A stretch of DNA of 64,000 nt from Diphasiastrum complanatum (lineage: Eukaryota; Streptophyta; Lycopodiopsida; Lycopodiales; Lycopodiaceae): the NCBI GenBank assembly GCA_029204225.1, contig CM055096.1, forward strand, positions 68,891,741 to 68,955,740, in the 5' to 3' direction. Of this stretch, positions 11,431-21,835 are shown one piece after another. Positions within the stretch are counted from its first letter, which is position 1; each line of letters starts with the position of its first letter. A program made the position numbers and the translations under genes. Below the pieces are notes generated by a model. It was not told the DNA's origin, made no database searches, and was given only the letters and a program-made list of their open reading frames with translations.

Positions 11431-11529
11431 ATTGAGAAGCTCTTTGATAATCCTGGGTTCGAGGGAGAGATGAAAAGAAATTGAGAAGCTCTTTGATAAT
11501 CCTGGGTTGCGAGGGAGAGATGAAAAGAG
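11431..11529. repeat. 49-bp tandem duplication upstream of the peptide ORF
   Basis: Two copies of ATTGAGAAGCTCTTTGATAA... at 11431 and 11480 (period 49), with one inserted G and a few changes. They lie between the TATA-like element and the ATG of the minus-strand peptide gene, so they would fall in its 5' leader. Confidence 0.9.
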
Positions 11530-11531
11530 CT

Positions 11532-11541
11532 GTATTTAAAG
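11532..11541 (-). promoter_or_regulatory. TATA-like element
   Basis: CTTTAAATAC on the minus strand, about 110 bp upstream of the small-peptide ATG. Assigned by sequence and spacing only. Confidence 0.35.
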
Positions 11542-12105
11542 GAAGTGTAAACTGGTAGCAGATCTCTCCCCTGTGCAAAAGCTAGTTGCCTTATGAGTGT
11601 ATTTCCCTTTTTGACTCATATTCTCCACCACAATAGTGTACGTACACGATAGAGGGAGAGAGAGAGAATGTGGAACACGTTTTGCGTTCTGATGGCTCCG
11701 ATTTGTTGACTCATTACATGTCCCCTCAATAAATCACTAGTAATCAACTTTATGTGTGATGATAAGGGTTTGGACGTTTGGACATGAAAATGGGTGAAAA
11801 TGCTGGTGAAGCCATCTCAGTGTTTAGGTTTTTAAGAAAACCTTAAACTTGGGTGACTTCGAGATATTGCATACATTCATGAGTTTTCGAGATATGGCAC
11901 AAGACTTTGCATTTGGCCCACAAGCAAAAGTGAAAACAAGGATGAAATCTTTATAAAGCTATTGTTAAAAATTTATGAAAAAATCAAGCAAATGCTAAAG
12001 CTAAAGTACCTTTTAAACTTCAAATTCTAGCTCAAAACATGAGCGCAAAAAGGTGAAAACCCTAATGTGGGGCAAAAGTAACAATAGATGTGTATGTGTG
12101 TGCAC

Positions 12106-12107
<2 letters not shown>

Positions 12108-12189
<82 letters not shown>
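12108..12189. repeat. (GA)n microsatellite, 82 bp
   Basis: Uninterrupted GA dinucleotides. The tract marks the left edge of a repeat (12190-13110) that is shared with 30973-31550, where it also starts at a GA tract. Confidence 0.99.
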
Positions 12190-12192
<3 letters not shown>

Positions 12193-13110
12193 ACTTTGTT
12201 TCTTCATAAGTCCTAGTGTCTTGGTAATAATATGTCACAATCAATTTTGCCAACTATTGTGACTTTTATGTACAAAGGAGTGCTTGGTAGAAAATTGTAG
12301 TGCTTTATGTGAAAAGATTTGAAATTGACTTGAGCATGACTTTGACTCCAAAAGTATCTAGATCACCATGTGAAGGTTCTCTAGAAAGACCATTCACTTA
12401 TGTGCACATGGAGCAAAAAGTTTATGTGCTCTAACCCAACACAATCCTAAGATGTGTTGTAAAAGTTTTGCAAATATCAATAACTACTATAAATAGATCA
12501 ATTTATTAGATCATTCAAAATTTTTATTCACAATAAAAGAATCATTATAAGCATGAAATTTTTTTACTGTGCAATTGTATGGGTTACCAAGAAGGTAATT
12601 TTTCGAGAAAGACTTTTTTTTTAATCATTTAATGGATTTTAACTTCATTTTTATAATTTAGGGAAACTTTTACTGACTTTTCTAGTCAAGTATGTTTCAC
12701 TCAAATTGTACTCTATCATTTTCTAATAACTTTGTAGCCACTAAAGGTGAAAGAATGTTTCTCTATTCTTTGTAGTCACTCACATCTACATGTCTTAAGT
12801 CATTTAGGACATACACATATGCCTCAACTTGGAGTTAGCTTTTGGATTCTTGCTAAACCATGAAGATGCACATGTGAGAGCATACAAAACCATGCCTGCA
12901 ACTATATAAATACTATATATGTTTTTGGCCTAGCCTTACACTACATATTTAAGTATTTAACCAAAATTGAGAGATGCTTTCAAAGTTGAAGAGTGACATT
13001 GGAATGTTAATGATTTTTGCCTTACCTTGCAAGGCATGACTCATTAGATGGTCAACTCAAGTGAGCTATATATGACAATCTACGTTATGTATAGTACACA
13101 TTAATACATG
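12190..13110 (+). repeat. Dispersed repeat, copy 1
   Basis: The sequence after the GA tract (TTTGTTTCTTCATAAGTCCT onward) matches 30973-31550 with scattered substitutions and indels. The shared right part includes GAGATGCTTTCAAAGTT and CCTTGCAAGGCATGA. This copy has about 330 bp extra (roughly 12630-12960). No coding capacity and no TG...CA or inverted termini are seen, so the class is unknown. Confidence 0.8.
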
Positions 13111-13139
13111 CACGAATGTCATCCAAAGGAGCAAGGAAA

Positions 13140-13690
13140 CCTTGAGGAGGAACAAAGTCTGGGGGAAGACCTATTGAAGACCACACTGAACACTTGCGAG
13201 GTTGAATAGACAAACCAAGATAAGCCAGCTGCTCAGAGAAATGATAAAAAACGAGGAGCACCGTAGGAGCAGGACCAACAATATGAGTGTCATCAGCAAT
13301 CGAAGGAAATAAGCAGGAGGGAAAGGCCTCTGCAGAAGCTCAAAGTGCACGGAAATGAGCCAGAGCGAAAAGAGGACCACCCAAAGGATCACCTTGACGA
13401 GTACCTGTTGTAGACTGGATAGTAGAAAGATCCCCAGAGCGCACATGGTGACTGTAAAAGAGAGGAGTCTCATTAGCATAGAACAACCGCACAAATGGAA
13501 TAAGTTGAGCCAACAAACCACCAGCCACATGCAGCTCCCGAAAGATCGCAGCTCTCAAAACAGAGTTAAAAGCATTGGAAACATCCACTTGGAGAACAAC
13601 CCAGTCAGGATGGAGATCAAGGGTGGCACGCAAACCATGAATGACAGCTTCACAACCACCAGGAGTAGAGATGTCAAACTGATGAGGGGA
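13140..13690 (-). pseudogene. LINE-type reverse transcriptase relic
   Basis: Minus-strand frames encode a non-LTR RT: LHPDWVVLQVDVSNAFNSVL (about 13610-13550), then TGTRQGDPLGGPLFALAHF (about 13400-13350). After a frameshift near 13330 come the palm motif with IADDTHIVGPAP in place of F/Y-x-DD (about 13290-13250) and AYLGLSIQPRKCSVWSS. Both ends are missing, and no endonuclease, ORF1 or poly(A) tail is attached. The class is secure, the clade is not. Confidence 0.88.
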
Positions 13691-13874
13691 GAGAAAAGAG
13701 ACGAAAATCTATTGAAACTGAAAATAGATAGAGCTCACATAGATATTTCACTGTCATCCTAGCTAATAATTTCTCGGCTCTCAGCTTCTTCTGCTCTCCT
13801 CCTTCTGAGACCTCCTCGGTCATGGGTGAGAGGTATTCTGTGTCTCTGGCTTGGCTCGGCATCTGAGGATTTTC

Positions 13875-14760
13875 TAGAATCTGCTAACAGAATGGGAGCC
13901 TAGTGGATCTCTAGCAGGTGTATTAGATATTATTCACACTGATATTGGACAACTGCAATATCGAGGTAGAATTGCAAAAGATCTAGCTGATCGTGGGATC
14001 TTTTTGTTATGAATCAATGTACATTCCTGATACAAAAAGAGATTTTGGACAAATAGTCTCAATTCCATTTCCTAGTTTTGAAAGTGATGAATGGGTTGCT
14101 CCAGATGCTGCAGTTTCAAAACCATTTCATTGCAAGCTATATAATGATGTAAAAAATTCATTAAAGATAAGCACGAGATAAAAAATAGTGAGAATGAGTT
14201 GGTTTATTTCCTTAAATATATTTGTTGATTTCTTTTCAAGTGTCAATGTACACAAAACCCCAACGATGTTTGTATGCAAAAATTTATCAGATAGTTTATT
14301 ATAAAACAAATGTTGAGCTTATGCTTCCATTATCAAAGATGGAAAAAAAAATGAAGGTAAATGGGTGCCACTCGATCAAGACTTGGAAGCCAGTGGACAT
14401 TCAAAACAAAAAAATATTAAAATTATATACAATGATGCAGTTTTGACATGTGTTGAGGCAGGAACTATTGCTCCTACAAAATGATGTACTTTAAGACTTC
14501 AGATTCATTTTCAATGGTAAACTCGTAAGTAACTATAAACACTCGATTCTTATTGAATAGTTTCAATAAAAACTTTCTCATACAATCTCTAATTGTAACT
14601 CACTTTGTATTAGTTTTATGCAGGCATGTAAAAGACATGAGCTCGAGATCAAATCCAGAGATATTGGCGAAACAATCCAACTTATGGAAGAACACTGAGA
14701 TTCACTATTTGCAAATACATGTCAATCATCATGTCTTTTTATCAATATAGAAATTGCATT
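13875..14760 (+). pseudogene. Decayed multi-exon gene, unknown product
   Basis: Three plus-strand stretches look like former exons. The first (13890-14180) reads SGSLAGVLDIIHTDIGQLQY and later DFGQIVSIPFPSFESDEWV. The second (about 14240-14518, preceded by a TTTCAAG-type acceptor) contains GKWVPLDQDLEASG and IIYNDAVLTCVEAGTIAP, and ends near CAATG/GTAAAC. The third (from 14623, after TTTTATGCAG) reads ACKRHELEIKSRDIGETIQL, a short coiled coil. Frameshifts and stops break all three. I do not recognise the protein with confidence. The VPLDQDL and coiled-coil segments faintly recall plant SMC-hinge proteins of the GMI1/DMS3 type, but this is a guess. Confidence 0.35.
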
Positions 14761-14923
14761 CCAGTATTACACTATGGACACAACTTGATTGTAAGAATCT
14801 ATATTGATATCAATAAAAATCCCATAAATGGTTCGTTAACATGTAAGATTGTATCTTTTTTTTTTTTTATGTATCTCTATTTACAAATGAATCTCTATTC
14901 AATAAATCAGCATTAGGAACTGA

Positions 14924-15055
14924 TAAGGCAACAGTTATCTCTTCTATAATCTCGTCTTCCTCTGTTTCGAGAAGGACTTCTATGCCTTTTAAGGCAACAG
15001 ACCTCTCTACTATAATATCGTCTTCCTCTATATTGGGAAGGACTTCTATGCCTTT
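14924..15055. repeat. 66-bp in-frame tandem duplication
   Basis: Two units starting TAAGGCAACAG at 14924 and 14990. On the minus strand they encode related acidic 22-residue blocks (KGIEVLPNIEEDDIIVERSV and KGIEVLLETEEDEIIEEITV), so the duplication preserved the frame. Confidence 0.9.
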
Positions 15056-15600
15056 TTGATCATATATAATAATATTTGCATCCTGAGCAACCTGAAAGGC
15101 TGTTAAGGCAGCTTGCTTTTTAGGGCCCTCGATTTCAAGTGTAATGCTTACACCGTTCTGTACATAGATTCCTTACAACTCTTATCGAAATCTATATACA
15201 TCGTCGGGAGTATACGGCTCAAGAGTGAACTGTCATCACAAAACACATGAATCAACAAATTACAAACAATGATAGTAGAGAAATATGAATCAGAATGAAA
15301 GGAACTACAAATGAATAAAATATTACCTTTTCAATATCTACATCCACTTGTAAATTATACCACTCAGAAAAGAGCTTTGTATTGTACAAGATGAACCATG
15401 CACAACTAAAAGCTTTCCTTTGTTGTACACACTGCATATATTGAACGAAAATTAATAATATTATGATAGAAAATTTATTTATGCTATGATGATAGATTTA
15501 AACTAAAAACAATACATGCATATCAGAGATAAATTGAATATACCTTGAAAGATCTAATGGTTATCTCTCCAATTGAGGTTGCTGTTAACTTTTTAATCGT
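14924..15600 (-). pseudogene. Decayed spliced gene with two short introns, unknown product
   Basis: The minus strand holds three exon-like pieces joined by canonical introns. The first ends ...SIGEITIRSFK at 15544, then an intron 15543-15432 (GTATATTC...ATATGCAG). The second, 15431-15327, encodes CVQQRKAFSCAWFILYNTKL and ends VDIEK, then an intron 15326-15230 (GTAATATT...GATGACAG). The third runs from 15229 down, reading FTLEPYTPDDVYRF, then NGVSITLEIEGPKKQAALTAF, then a 22-residue segment duplicated in tandem. The frame is kept across both introns. Two in-frame stops follow VYRF. Family not recognised. Confidence 0.5.
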
Positions 15601-15859
15601 AGCTCAAAAGTGTGTCATCTAGCATATCATTGGAAAGCCCTTGTCGAGCGCTTTGCAATGCACTAAACTTTGCTAAATTCGGACTTACCACTAAAAAGTT
15701 ATGCCATTTTTAGTGTGGAATCAAAATGTGGACTCAAAAAGTTACGTTACGTAGATTTCAAATTTGAGTGTTTTGATTGGTCCATGTGTAAGAAAAAATT
15801 GAGAAAAAATATAAAAAGAATCTTTACAAAGGATCTTTTTTGGATTTAGAACTCCTCTA

Positions 15860-17100
15860 ATGTGTGCTAGCCCTCACCATGCTTCACCTCTCATGTCAGC
15901 ATCCATTTTTCTCCATGCTTCTCTACTACTCGACGGACGTCGTCCATCAAGCATGCATGAAGTAGACAAGGAAGTGGACAAGGCTATTGCGCTAGCCCTC
16001 ACCATGCTTCACCTCTCATTAAGCACCTACATCCCATGTTAGCACTCCTTCTCCATGCTTCCCTCCTACTTGACGGACCTCGTTTGTCAAGCATGGATGA
16101 AGTAGACAAGACAGCTTGACGGACATCGTTCGTCAAGCATGCATGAAATTGACAAGACTGTTGCACCATGCTTCACCTCTCATTAACCACATACATCCCA
16201 TGTGAGCACTCCTCCTTCTACATGCTTCCCTCCTATTTGATAAACATCATTCGTCAATCATGCATGAAGTAGACATGGCAGTTGCACCTCTCATTAAGTA
16301 CAAGGTTGTTGCACTAGCCCTTGCTAAGCTTCACCAATGCATGCTTCTCTCTACCTTGATGGACACGTCGTTCATCAAGCATGCATGAAGTAGACAAGGC
16401 TATTGCACTAGCCCCCACCATGCTTCACCTCTCATTAAGCACATATATCCCATGTAGGCACTCCTTCTCCATGCTTCCTTCCTACTTGTTGACAGACGTC
16501 GTCCGTCAATCATACATGAAGTAGACAAGGTTGTTACACCATGCTTCACCTCCCATTAAGCACATACATCATGTATGAGAAATTCTTCTTCTCCATGTTT
16601 CCCTCCTATTTGACGGACATCGTCCGTCAAGCATGCATGAAGTAGACAAGGCAGTTGCACTGGCCCTTGCCATGCGTCACCTCTCATTAAGTACATATAT
16701 CCCTTGTCAGCACTCCCTCTCCATGCGTGCCTCCTACTTGATGGACACCATCCGTCAAGCATGCATGAAGTAGACAAGGTTGTTGCACTACCCCTTGCCA
16801 TGCTTCACCAACTCTTGCAAGTAGTCCATCACCGTGCTTCTCTCTACTTTGACGGACGTCGTCTGTCAAGCATGAATGAAATAGACAGGGTTTTATGCAC
16901 ACATACATCGCATGAGGGCAGCTCTTCTTCCTACTTCCCTCCATCCTGACAGACGTCATCCATCAAACATGAATGGAGTAGACAAGGTTATACACCCTAG
17001 CCCTCCCTAAACACATAGATCACATGTGGGCAGCCATTATTCTTGTTTCCCTCTACGTTCACTAACACATTCTGTCAAGTAAATAAAGTGGACATGAATA
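15860..17100. repeat. Palindrome-bearing tandem array, about 11 units
   Basis: Units of about 95-140 bp each hold a near-perfect palindrome of the type TTGACGGAC-GTC-GTCCGTCAA, followed by GCATGCATGAAGTAGACAAGG and CATGCTTCACCTCTCATTAA-like sequence. Palindrome cores lie near 15930, 16070, 16116, 16233, 16355, 16489, 16610, 16739, 16849, 16946 and 17059. The outer copies, especially the last, are the most diverged. The array ends about 100 bp before the first ATG of the ParB/methyltransferase gene. It resembles transposon subterminal repeat arrays in style, but no terminal repeats were found. Confidence 0.9.
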
Positions 17101-17190
17101 GTACTATGAGCTCTCACTAAGCAATACATTTTTTATTATCATGGTACATGTTTATTTACTTATTCATCACTGCTAATATTGGTTGCAGAC

Positions 17191-18360
17191 ATGGAAAAAG
17201 AGATCGACGTTGCAGAAGTAAATAACACAAGTCCTATGGAAGTGATCTCTTGTCATGACATTCTCCCAATAATAGACGTGGAGGTAGATGTAAGGATGGA
17301 AATTTCTAAAGCTACTCCTTGGTATATGGAATCTATTGGACCAAATGAAGATAAGGGAGATGTGTTTCTTTATGTTAATGACAATGGACAAGGTTACAAA
17401 TGTATGGGAATAATTTTAAGCATGGATAACATAATGTCTGCATATGGTGTACCATGTAATTTTGCTCAAGTGGAATACCCACAACTAAAAAAAATATTTG
17501 GTATTGAATTGCAATGGTCTAAGTATTCTCCTATCATGGGCCAAGCAAAAATGGAAGAGAAGGTTCAATGAAATATGGGTTGGGATATTCCAAATCTTTC
17601 AGAATGGATTACAGATTCTGGACTCTCTTCTTGTGAAGACATTGTTGAAGGATTTAAAAAGGTCAAAGCTAAGCAACTTGAAGAAGGAAGAGCTCCTTCT
17701 TCTAAAGTTTATTCTAGTATTATAAAAGATGCACTAAAGGGAAAAAGACCACATACGTTGGGCAATGATGTTTTTTCTAGGAGAGGCATTCAATTGGTAG
17801 AGGGAGATCTTACAAACTATCTAGCCATGCGCAAATCGGGAAGTGTAAGGAGGACAAAGGAGAAGATATCTAAGGCAAAAGTTTTGAAGATAGATGGTGA
17901 GAAAGAAACACCATTCAAAAATATTCAAGACATGGGAAAACAACCGGAGCTAGCTATTGACAAGGATATAGTCTCAAGAAATGCTGAAAAAAAGGTAACA
18001 ATGTCGGATTCAAACATTGAGAAGGCATCACAACCAAAAGTGCTTGAGGAGAAAAGGAAAGTGACAACTTCATCTTCATGGAGGAATGAAACAAGAAAAA
18101 AACCACATAGCGGGCGATCAAGCACAAGAGGTGGAGAAGAAGTCGTACCTCAGAACTTTCAAGGATATGAGACTATTGCCAATCAACCTAGAATAGGTGA
18201 TATCATTGGCATGGACGTGACTACCCTCAAGATGGCTCAATCATTGAACCAAGCAAGACCAAATGAAAGTGTCAACAATGTAAGTAAGACCTTGGAAAAA
18301 GTAGAAGGACAACTGTTCTGGGAGAAATTTTCACATATGTATCCATTTGCACATTCTTGA
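17191..18360 (+). pseudogene. N-terminal part of the ParB/methyltransferase gene
   Basis: An open frame runs from ATG 17191 (MEKEIDVAEVNN) to 18360 with a single in-frame TGA at 17569-17571. The frame continues beyond it (MGWDIPNLSEWI), so this is one broken ORF. The N-terminal 125 residues look globular, and the rest is Lys/Ser-rich and probably disordered (EKISKAKVLKIDGEKETPF and similar). Upstream, TATTGGTTGCAG/AC could be a splice acceptor, so an earlier exon may exist. At about 18355 a +1 frameshift leads directly into the ParB-like part. No known domain is visible in this segment. Confidence 0.55.
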
Positions 18361-18849
18361 TTCCTGTGACATTGTGTGATTGTGCTCCTACTCATTATGT
18401 ATATCGATCAATTACCAAGGTTCATTATAAATATCTGATGAGCCAGTTTACGAGTATGCCTCATGTGGTTGATATGATAGCAGACCTAGTACCTTATGAT
18501 GTTCAAACAAAAAAAATGTTAAAGAGACATGAGATTCTTGACAGCAAAAAATTTTCTTACAAGTATTATGTTGTCTCTGGTCAACACTCTATATTAGTTG
18601 CAAGAAGAATAGTGGAGTCTCCAACATGTCCACAACATCTAAGAGACTGTTACAGTACTAGGAATTCAAGGATACTAGGTGCACATGATTATCTTGAAAC
18701 TTTGAAACTTTCAAGATTCATGAATCAACTCCATCAAGAGGTTATGGTAAAGACTCCTTATCAGGATGCTCTATCACAAGCAAGAAGACAATGGGAATAC
18801 TTTGGTTGTCCGCCAAAGCCAACAGGAGGGCACTCCATAGCAAACTCAA
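18361..18849 (+). pseudogene. ParB-like domain exon
   Basis: Plus-strand frame reading THYVYRSITKVHYKYLMSQF, VVDMIADLVPYDVQT and then YKYYVVSGQHSILVARRIVE (about 18555-18615), with NSRILGAHDYLETLKLSRFM after it. The arrangement of a beta strand, V-x-G-QH and an A-R-R helix is that of ParB/sulfiredoxin-like domains, which commonly precede DNA methyltransferase domains in phage proteins. The frame ends SKWK at a possible GT donor (AAATGGAAG/GTGATC, about 18857). Upstream it joins the N-terminal ORF through a frameshift. The function of the plant protein is unknown. The domain call is by motif only. Confidence 0.5.
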
Positions 18850-18969
18850 AATGGAAGGTGATCCTTGTACTTATGCTATGTTTTTTTTTTAATCTTTTCT
18901 ATTAGTAGATTTTATGTTATAAAGATTTATTCATGCATTTCTAAATTTTAAGCGTATTTATGATATTTC

Positions 18970-20330
18970 CTTGTTTACATTGGAGGCAATAAACGCAAGA
19001 AGTGACTTGCATATGCTTTTGAGTAGCGAGTTTATTTTCAATAGGTGGTTGGATATTATGGAGAAGTAAGTAATTGGAGAGATTGCAAACAACAGGGGTG
19101 AGCATTCCAATAAGGTAAAAAGATGCAAGTGGATGGTATCACACAATTATCTCCCAACATGTTTCGTTGTATCCAAGGGTTGCTTGATGATGAGGTTTTA
19201 AAGATACAAGAAATGATATTTCATGGCACCATATTGTTAAAAAAGGCAAAAGTAGTAACAGAGTACAAAGACATGGAGGATGTGGCTACAAGTTTCAAGT
19301 ATAATAGAGTACTGAAAAATGGAATTATGGAGTACTTAAAGAGCATCTCTGGTGAGGAGAAGCTACAATATGATGAGGTTGCAAAAAAATACAATATCAC
19401 AAAAGTGCTTTATGATAAGATGTATAGTTGGAGCAAAGATTGGATGAAGGAGTCAATTAACAAAGCAAAAAAAAAGACACCTCTACCTAAAGGTGTGAAG
19501 AATGAACTGCATCTTGCACATGCGAAGACATTTGGAGTACAACAACGTCTACATTTTGAAAGGCCTTGGAGGATTTTCAACACAGGGGAATTGATCTCAT
19601 GCTTTACAGATGTGATAGCTGCATGTGGTGATTCTAATGACATTGGGTTAGTGCTTGTAGACACTACATCACAAGGGCCTCAGTACGAGTGGACCACAGA
19701 TGCTTTTAAAAGGTTGGTGGAATGCATTGCTAGCATTATCTTGGGTGATTCTTATGTCTTGGTTGCACTAGTACCTTATGGACCAGTTTTGAGTGCTTTG
19801 GATACTACTTTATGACACATTGTTGGTTCCGTTCATCTAGAGTATGGATCATACACTAGAGGGGATGCATATAAAAAAAGGTACACAAGTAGCCATGATC
19901 TTGTTGTGTTGATGGCAATGATCTCAAAGACAGAGGACAAAACCATATAGGATGCTTTTATTAGCAATGAAGTACCATCCATTATATATGATGAAGATGA
20001 AAGTGAAGAGGAAAAAGATGAAAATTTGGATTGTTTGAGAAGCCTATAACATATGAGAGTTGTGCACTAAGCGGAGGTTGTACCAGCAAATATCCCAAGA
20101 CTGCACATTCTTTTCTATGCTTGTTTCCTCATTTTGCCAACATGGAAAAGTTGTTGTAGATGCATTTACTGGAGGATTCACCATGAGAGAGGCCCTACGT
20201 AGCGAGAGAAAGACAATTGTGTTTGTAAACAATTCTTCTGAGAAAGATTTGCTTGAAAGTTATGCTTCCATGATGGTTGAAAGCTTGCCTGAGGTTAATG
20301 CCTTCTATAAAAGCTTGGGGGGGAAGATGG
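18970..20330 (+). pseudogene. Beta-class amino DNA methyltransferase-like region
   Basis: After an apparent intron, coding resumes near 18970 (FTLEAINARSDLHMLLSSEF) and continues in 19123-19815 and beyond. The first methyltransferase landmark is IGLVLVDTTSQGPQYEW (motif IV, 19645-19690), where the expected DPPY reads DTTS. It is followed by the usual helix and VLVALVPYGPVLSAL. About 500 bp later comes VVVDAFTGGFTMREAL (motif I, D at 20159). Motif IV before motif I is the beta-class order (CcrM-like N6-adenine or N4-cytosine enzymes). Stops at 19815, near 19950 and near 20048, frameshifts and the corrupted motif IV mean it is inactive. The frame is interrupted at 20330 by Copia element B and resumes at 24376. 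Confidence 0.55.
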
Positions 20331-21030
20331 TGTGTAGAATTGCCAAAAATTGGCAAATCTAGCTTGATCAAAAACCATGTAGAATAGTGTAAATTGTGTA
20401 CACAAGTGGGTCCCACACATGTGAGGCCATGATGCCATGTGGGAAACCCATCCTAATGTAGGTTAGGTCAATTCAAGAGAGTTGGTCATGTCTATTTGGT
20501 GGTCATCCCTACTTTATAAGACCTACACCTAAGTTTAATGTGAAAATTTGACCAACTAGCTACCTACCAAGCATAACTCTAGGAAATAGACTAGGGTTTC
20601 ATTTTAGGTCAAGGAGAGTGAGTTACTTCCTTATTACATGCTGGAAATCCACCTAACTTCAAGAAGGAAGTCGAATTTGCTATGTATTCCCTCTCTCCAT
20701 AGTGAGAAGATAGAAATTTTTTGGAGCTCATTGGCAATCTCAAGCTAGTTCACTATGTACATTGAGTTTTTGTGATCCAAATGAAACCAAATCAATTTCT
20801 ACTTGTTTCTCAGGTTGAATGTCGTACTACAGCCTGTATTAAACACGTGTGGGCTCGGATTTCAATGTTGATCAAGTCTTTTGATTGTTAATGCTTATTG
20901 TTTGTCAAATTGCCAATCTAGATCAACTTTTTTGTGTCCAGTTTTTTGATAGATTGTTAAGCAAGCATCCAATCACTCTTGTGGATCTTTTGTAGATCCA
21001 TTTATGGTCCTAAAGTAAAGTACTTTCACA
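20331..21030 (+). repeat. 5' LTR of Copia element B (700 bp)
   Basis: Starts TGTGTAGAATTGCC and ends CTTTCACA, directly followed by the primer-binding site TGGTATCAGATCC. It contains CACGTGTGG near 20844-20852 and a TATA-like TTTATAAG near 20513. Confidence 0.92.
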
Positions 21031-21043
21031 TGGTATCAGATCC
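21031..21043 (+). promoter_or_regulatory. Primer-binding site, element B
   Basis: TGGTATCAGATCC immediately after the 5' LTR. It has the initiator-Met-tRNA-type PBS start TGGTATCAGA found in plant Copia elements. Confidence 0.85.
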
Positions 21044-21467
21044 AAGTACAAGAGCATAAGCCATTGATCTAATGCAAATCCATTTTTAGCAAGTTTTGGT
21101 GCTAAAAACTAGTATTGAGAGGGCAAGCTAGAATCTTGATTCTGGTGAGGAGATTTGATCCCAAAATTGGTAGGGGTCCAAATCCGTACTGTCCACATGT
21201 GTGGGAACCTCTGAACCTACATTTAATGCATGGTATTCATTTGATCCAGAAAAATTCAATTTGTGAGCTGTTGGTGTAATTTTTGGTGGAGATCCTAGAA
21301 TAATCTACCAAGATCATTTGCCATTGATTAGATTTGAGTTTGTTTCATGGAATCTAATTAATCTAGGATGAGTTCAAGTCCTATTAAGGTTAAAAACAGG
21401 TCTTGAAAGTACAACAAGAAGGAAGAAAGAGATTAAGTCATTTTTTTGTCCAAAAATAGCCAAATTT

Positions 21468-21815
21468 GGCAAGATTTGATTGTAAGTAGATTTCACATCA
21501 TCTTATCTTCATTCCAACTTTGTGAGGGAGTGCTAGAACTGAGATTATAAGTCCATTTGTTGGATTAGAAATCTAATTTGAGTGAAAAACTACAAGAGAG
21601 AGACCTTAGTGAGTTTCTAGAGACAATCAAATCCATTTCTTGGCAAGATTTGTTTGAAAGTAGTTTTCACTTCATCTTATCTTCATTCCAGCTTTGTGAG
21701 GGAGTGATAGAACTGTGATTATAAGTCCATTTGTTGGATTAGAAATCAAATTTGAGTGAAACACTGCAAGTGTGAGACCTTTGTGAGTTTCAAGTCAATC
21801 AAATCTATTTCTTGT
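21468..21815. repeat. About 174-bp tandem duplication in element B leader
   Basis: GGCAAGATTTG... begins at 21468 and again at 21642. Both copies continue through CTTTGTGAGGGAGTG and CATTTGTTGGATTAGAAATC. It lies in the untranslated leader between the PBS and gag. Confidence 0.9.
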
Positions 21816-21835
21816 TCGTAGAAGTCACTAGTAAG

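Noticed and set aside
12013-12253. Poly-(Ser-Leu) and poly-(Arg-Glu) reading frames across the GA tracts (also at 30.8, 37.0 and 46.6 kb)
   Set aside because: They are simple translations of (GA)n microsatellites and carry no independent coding evidence.
16556-16959. ORFs inside the palindrome array on both strands
   Set aside because: They are products of the repeat (recurring Cys-Leu-Thr-Asp and similar blocks in all frames), not genes.
15860-17100. Tandem array considered as a CRISPR array
   Set aside because: Unit length and spacing vary, spacers are themselves repeated, and the context is eukaryotic.
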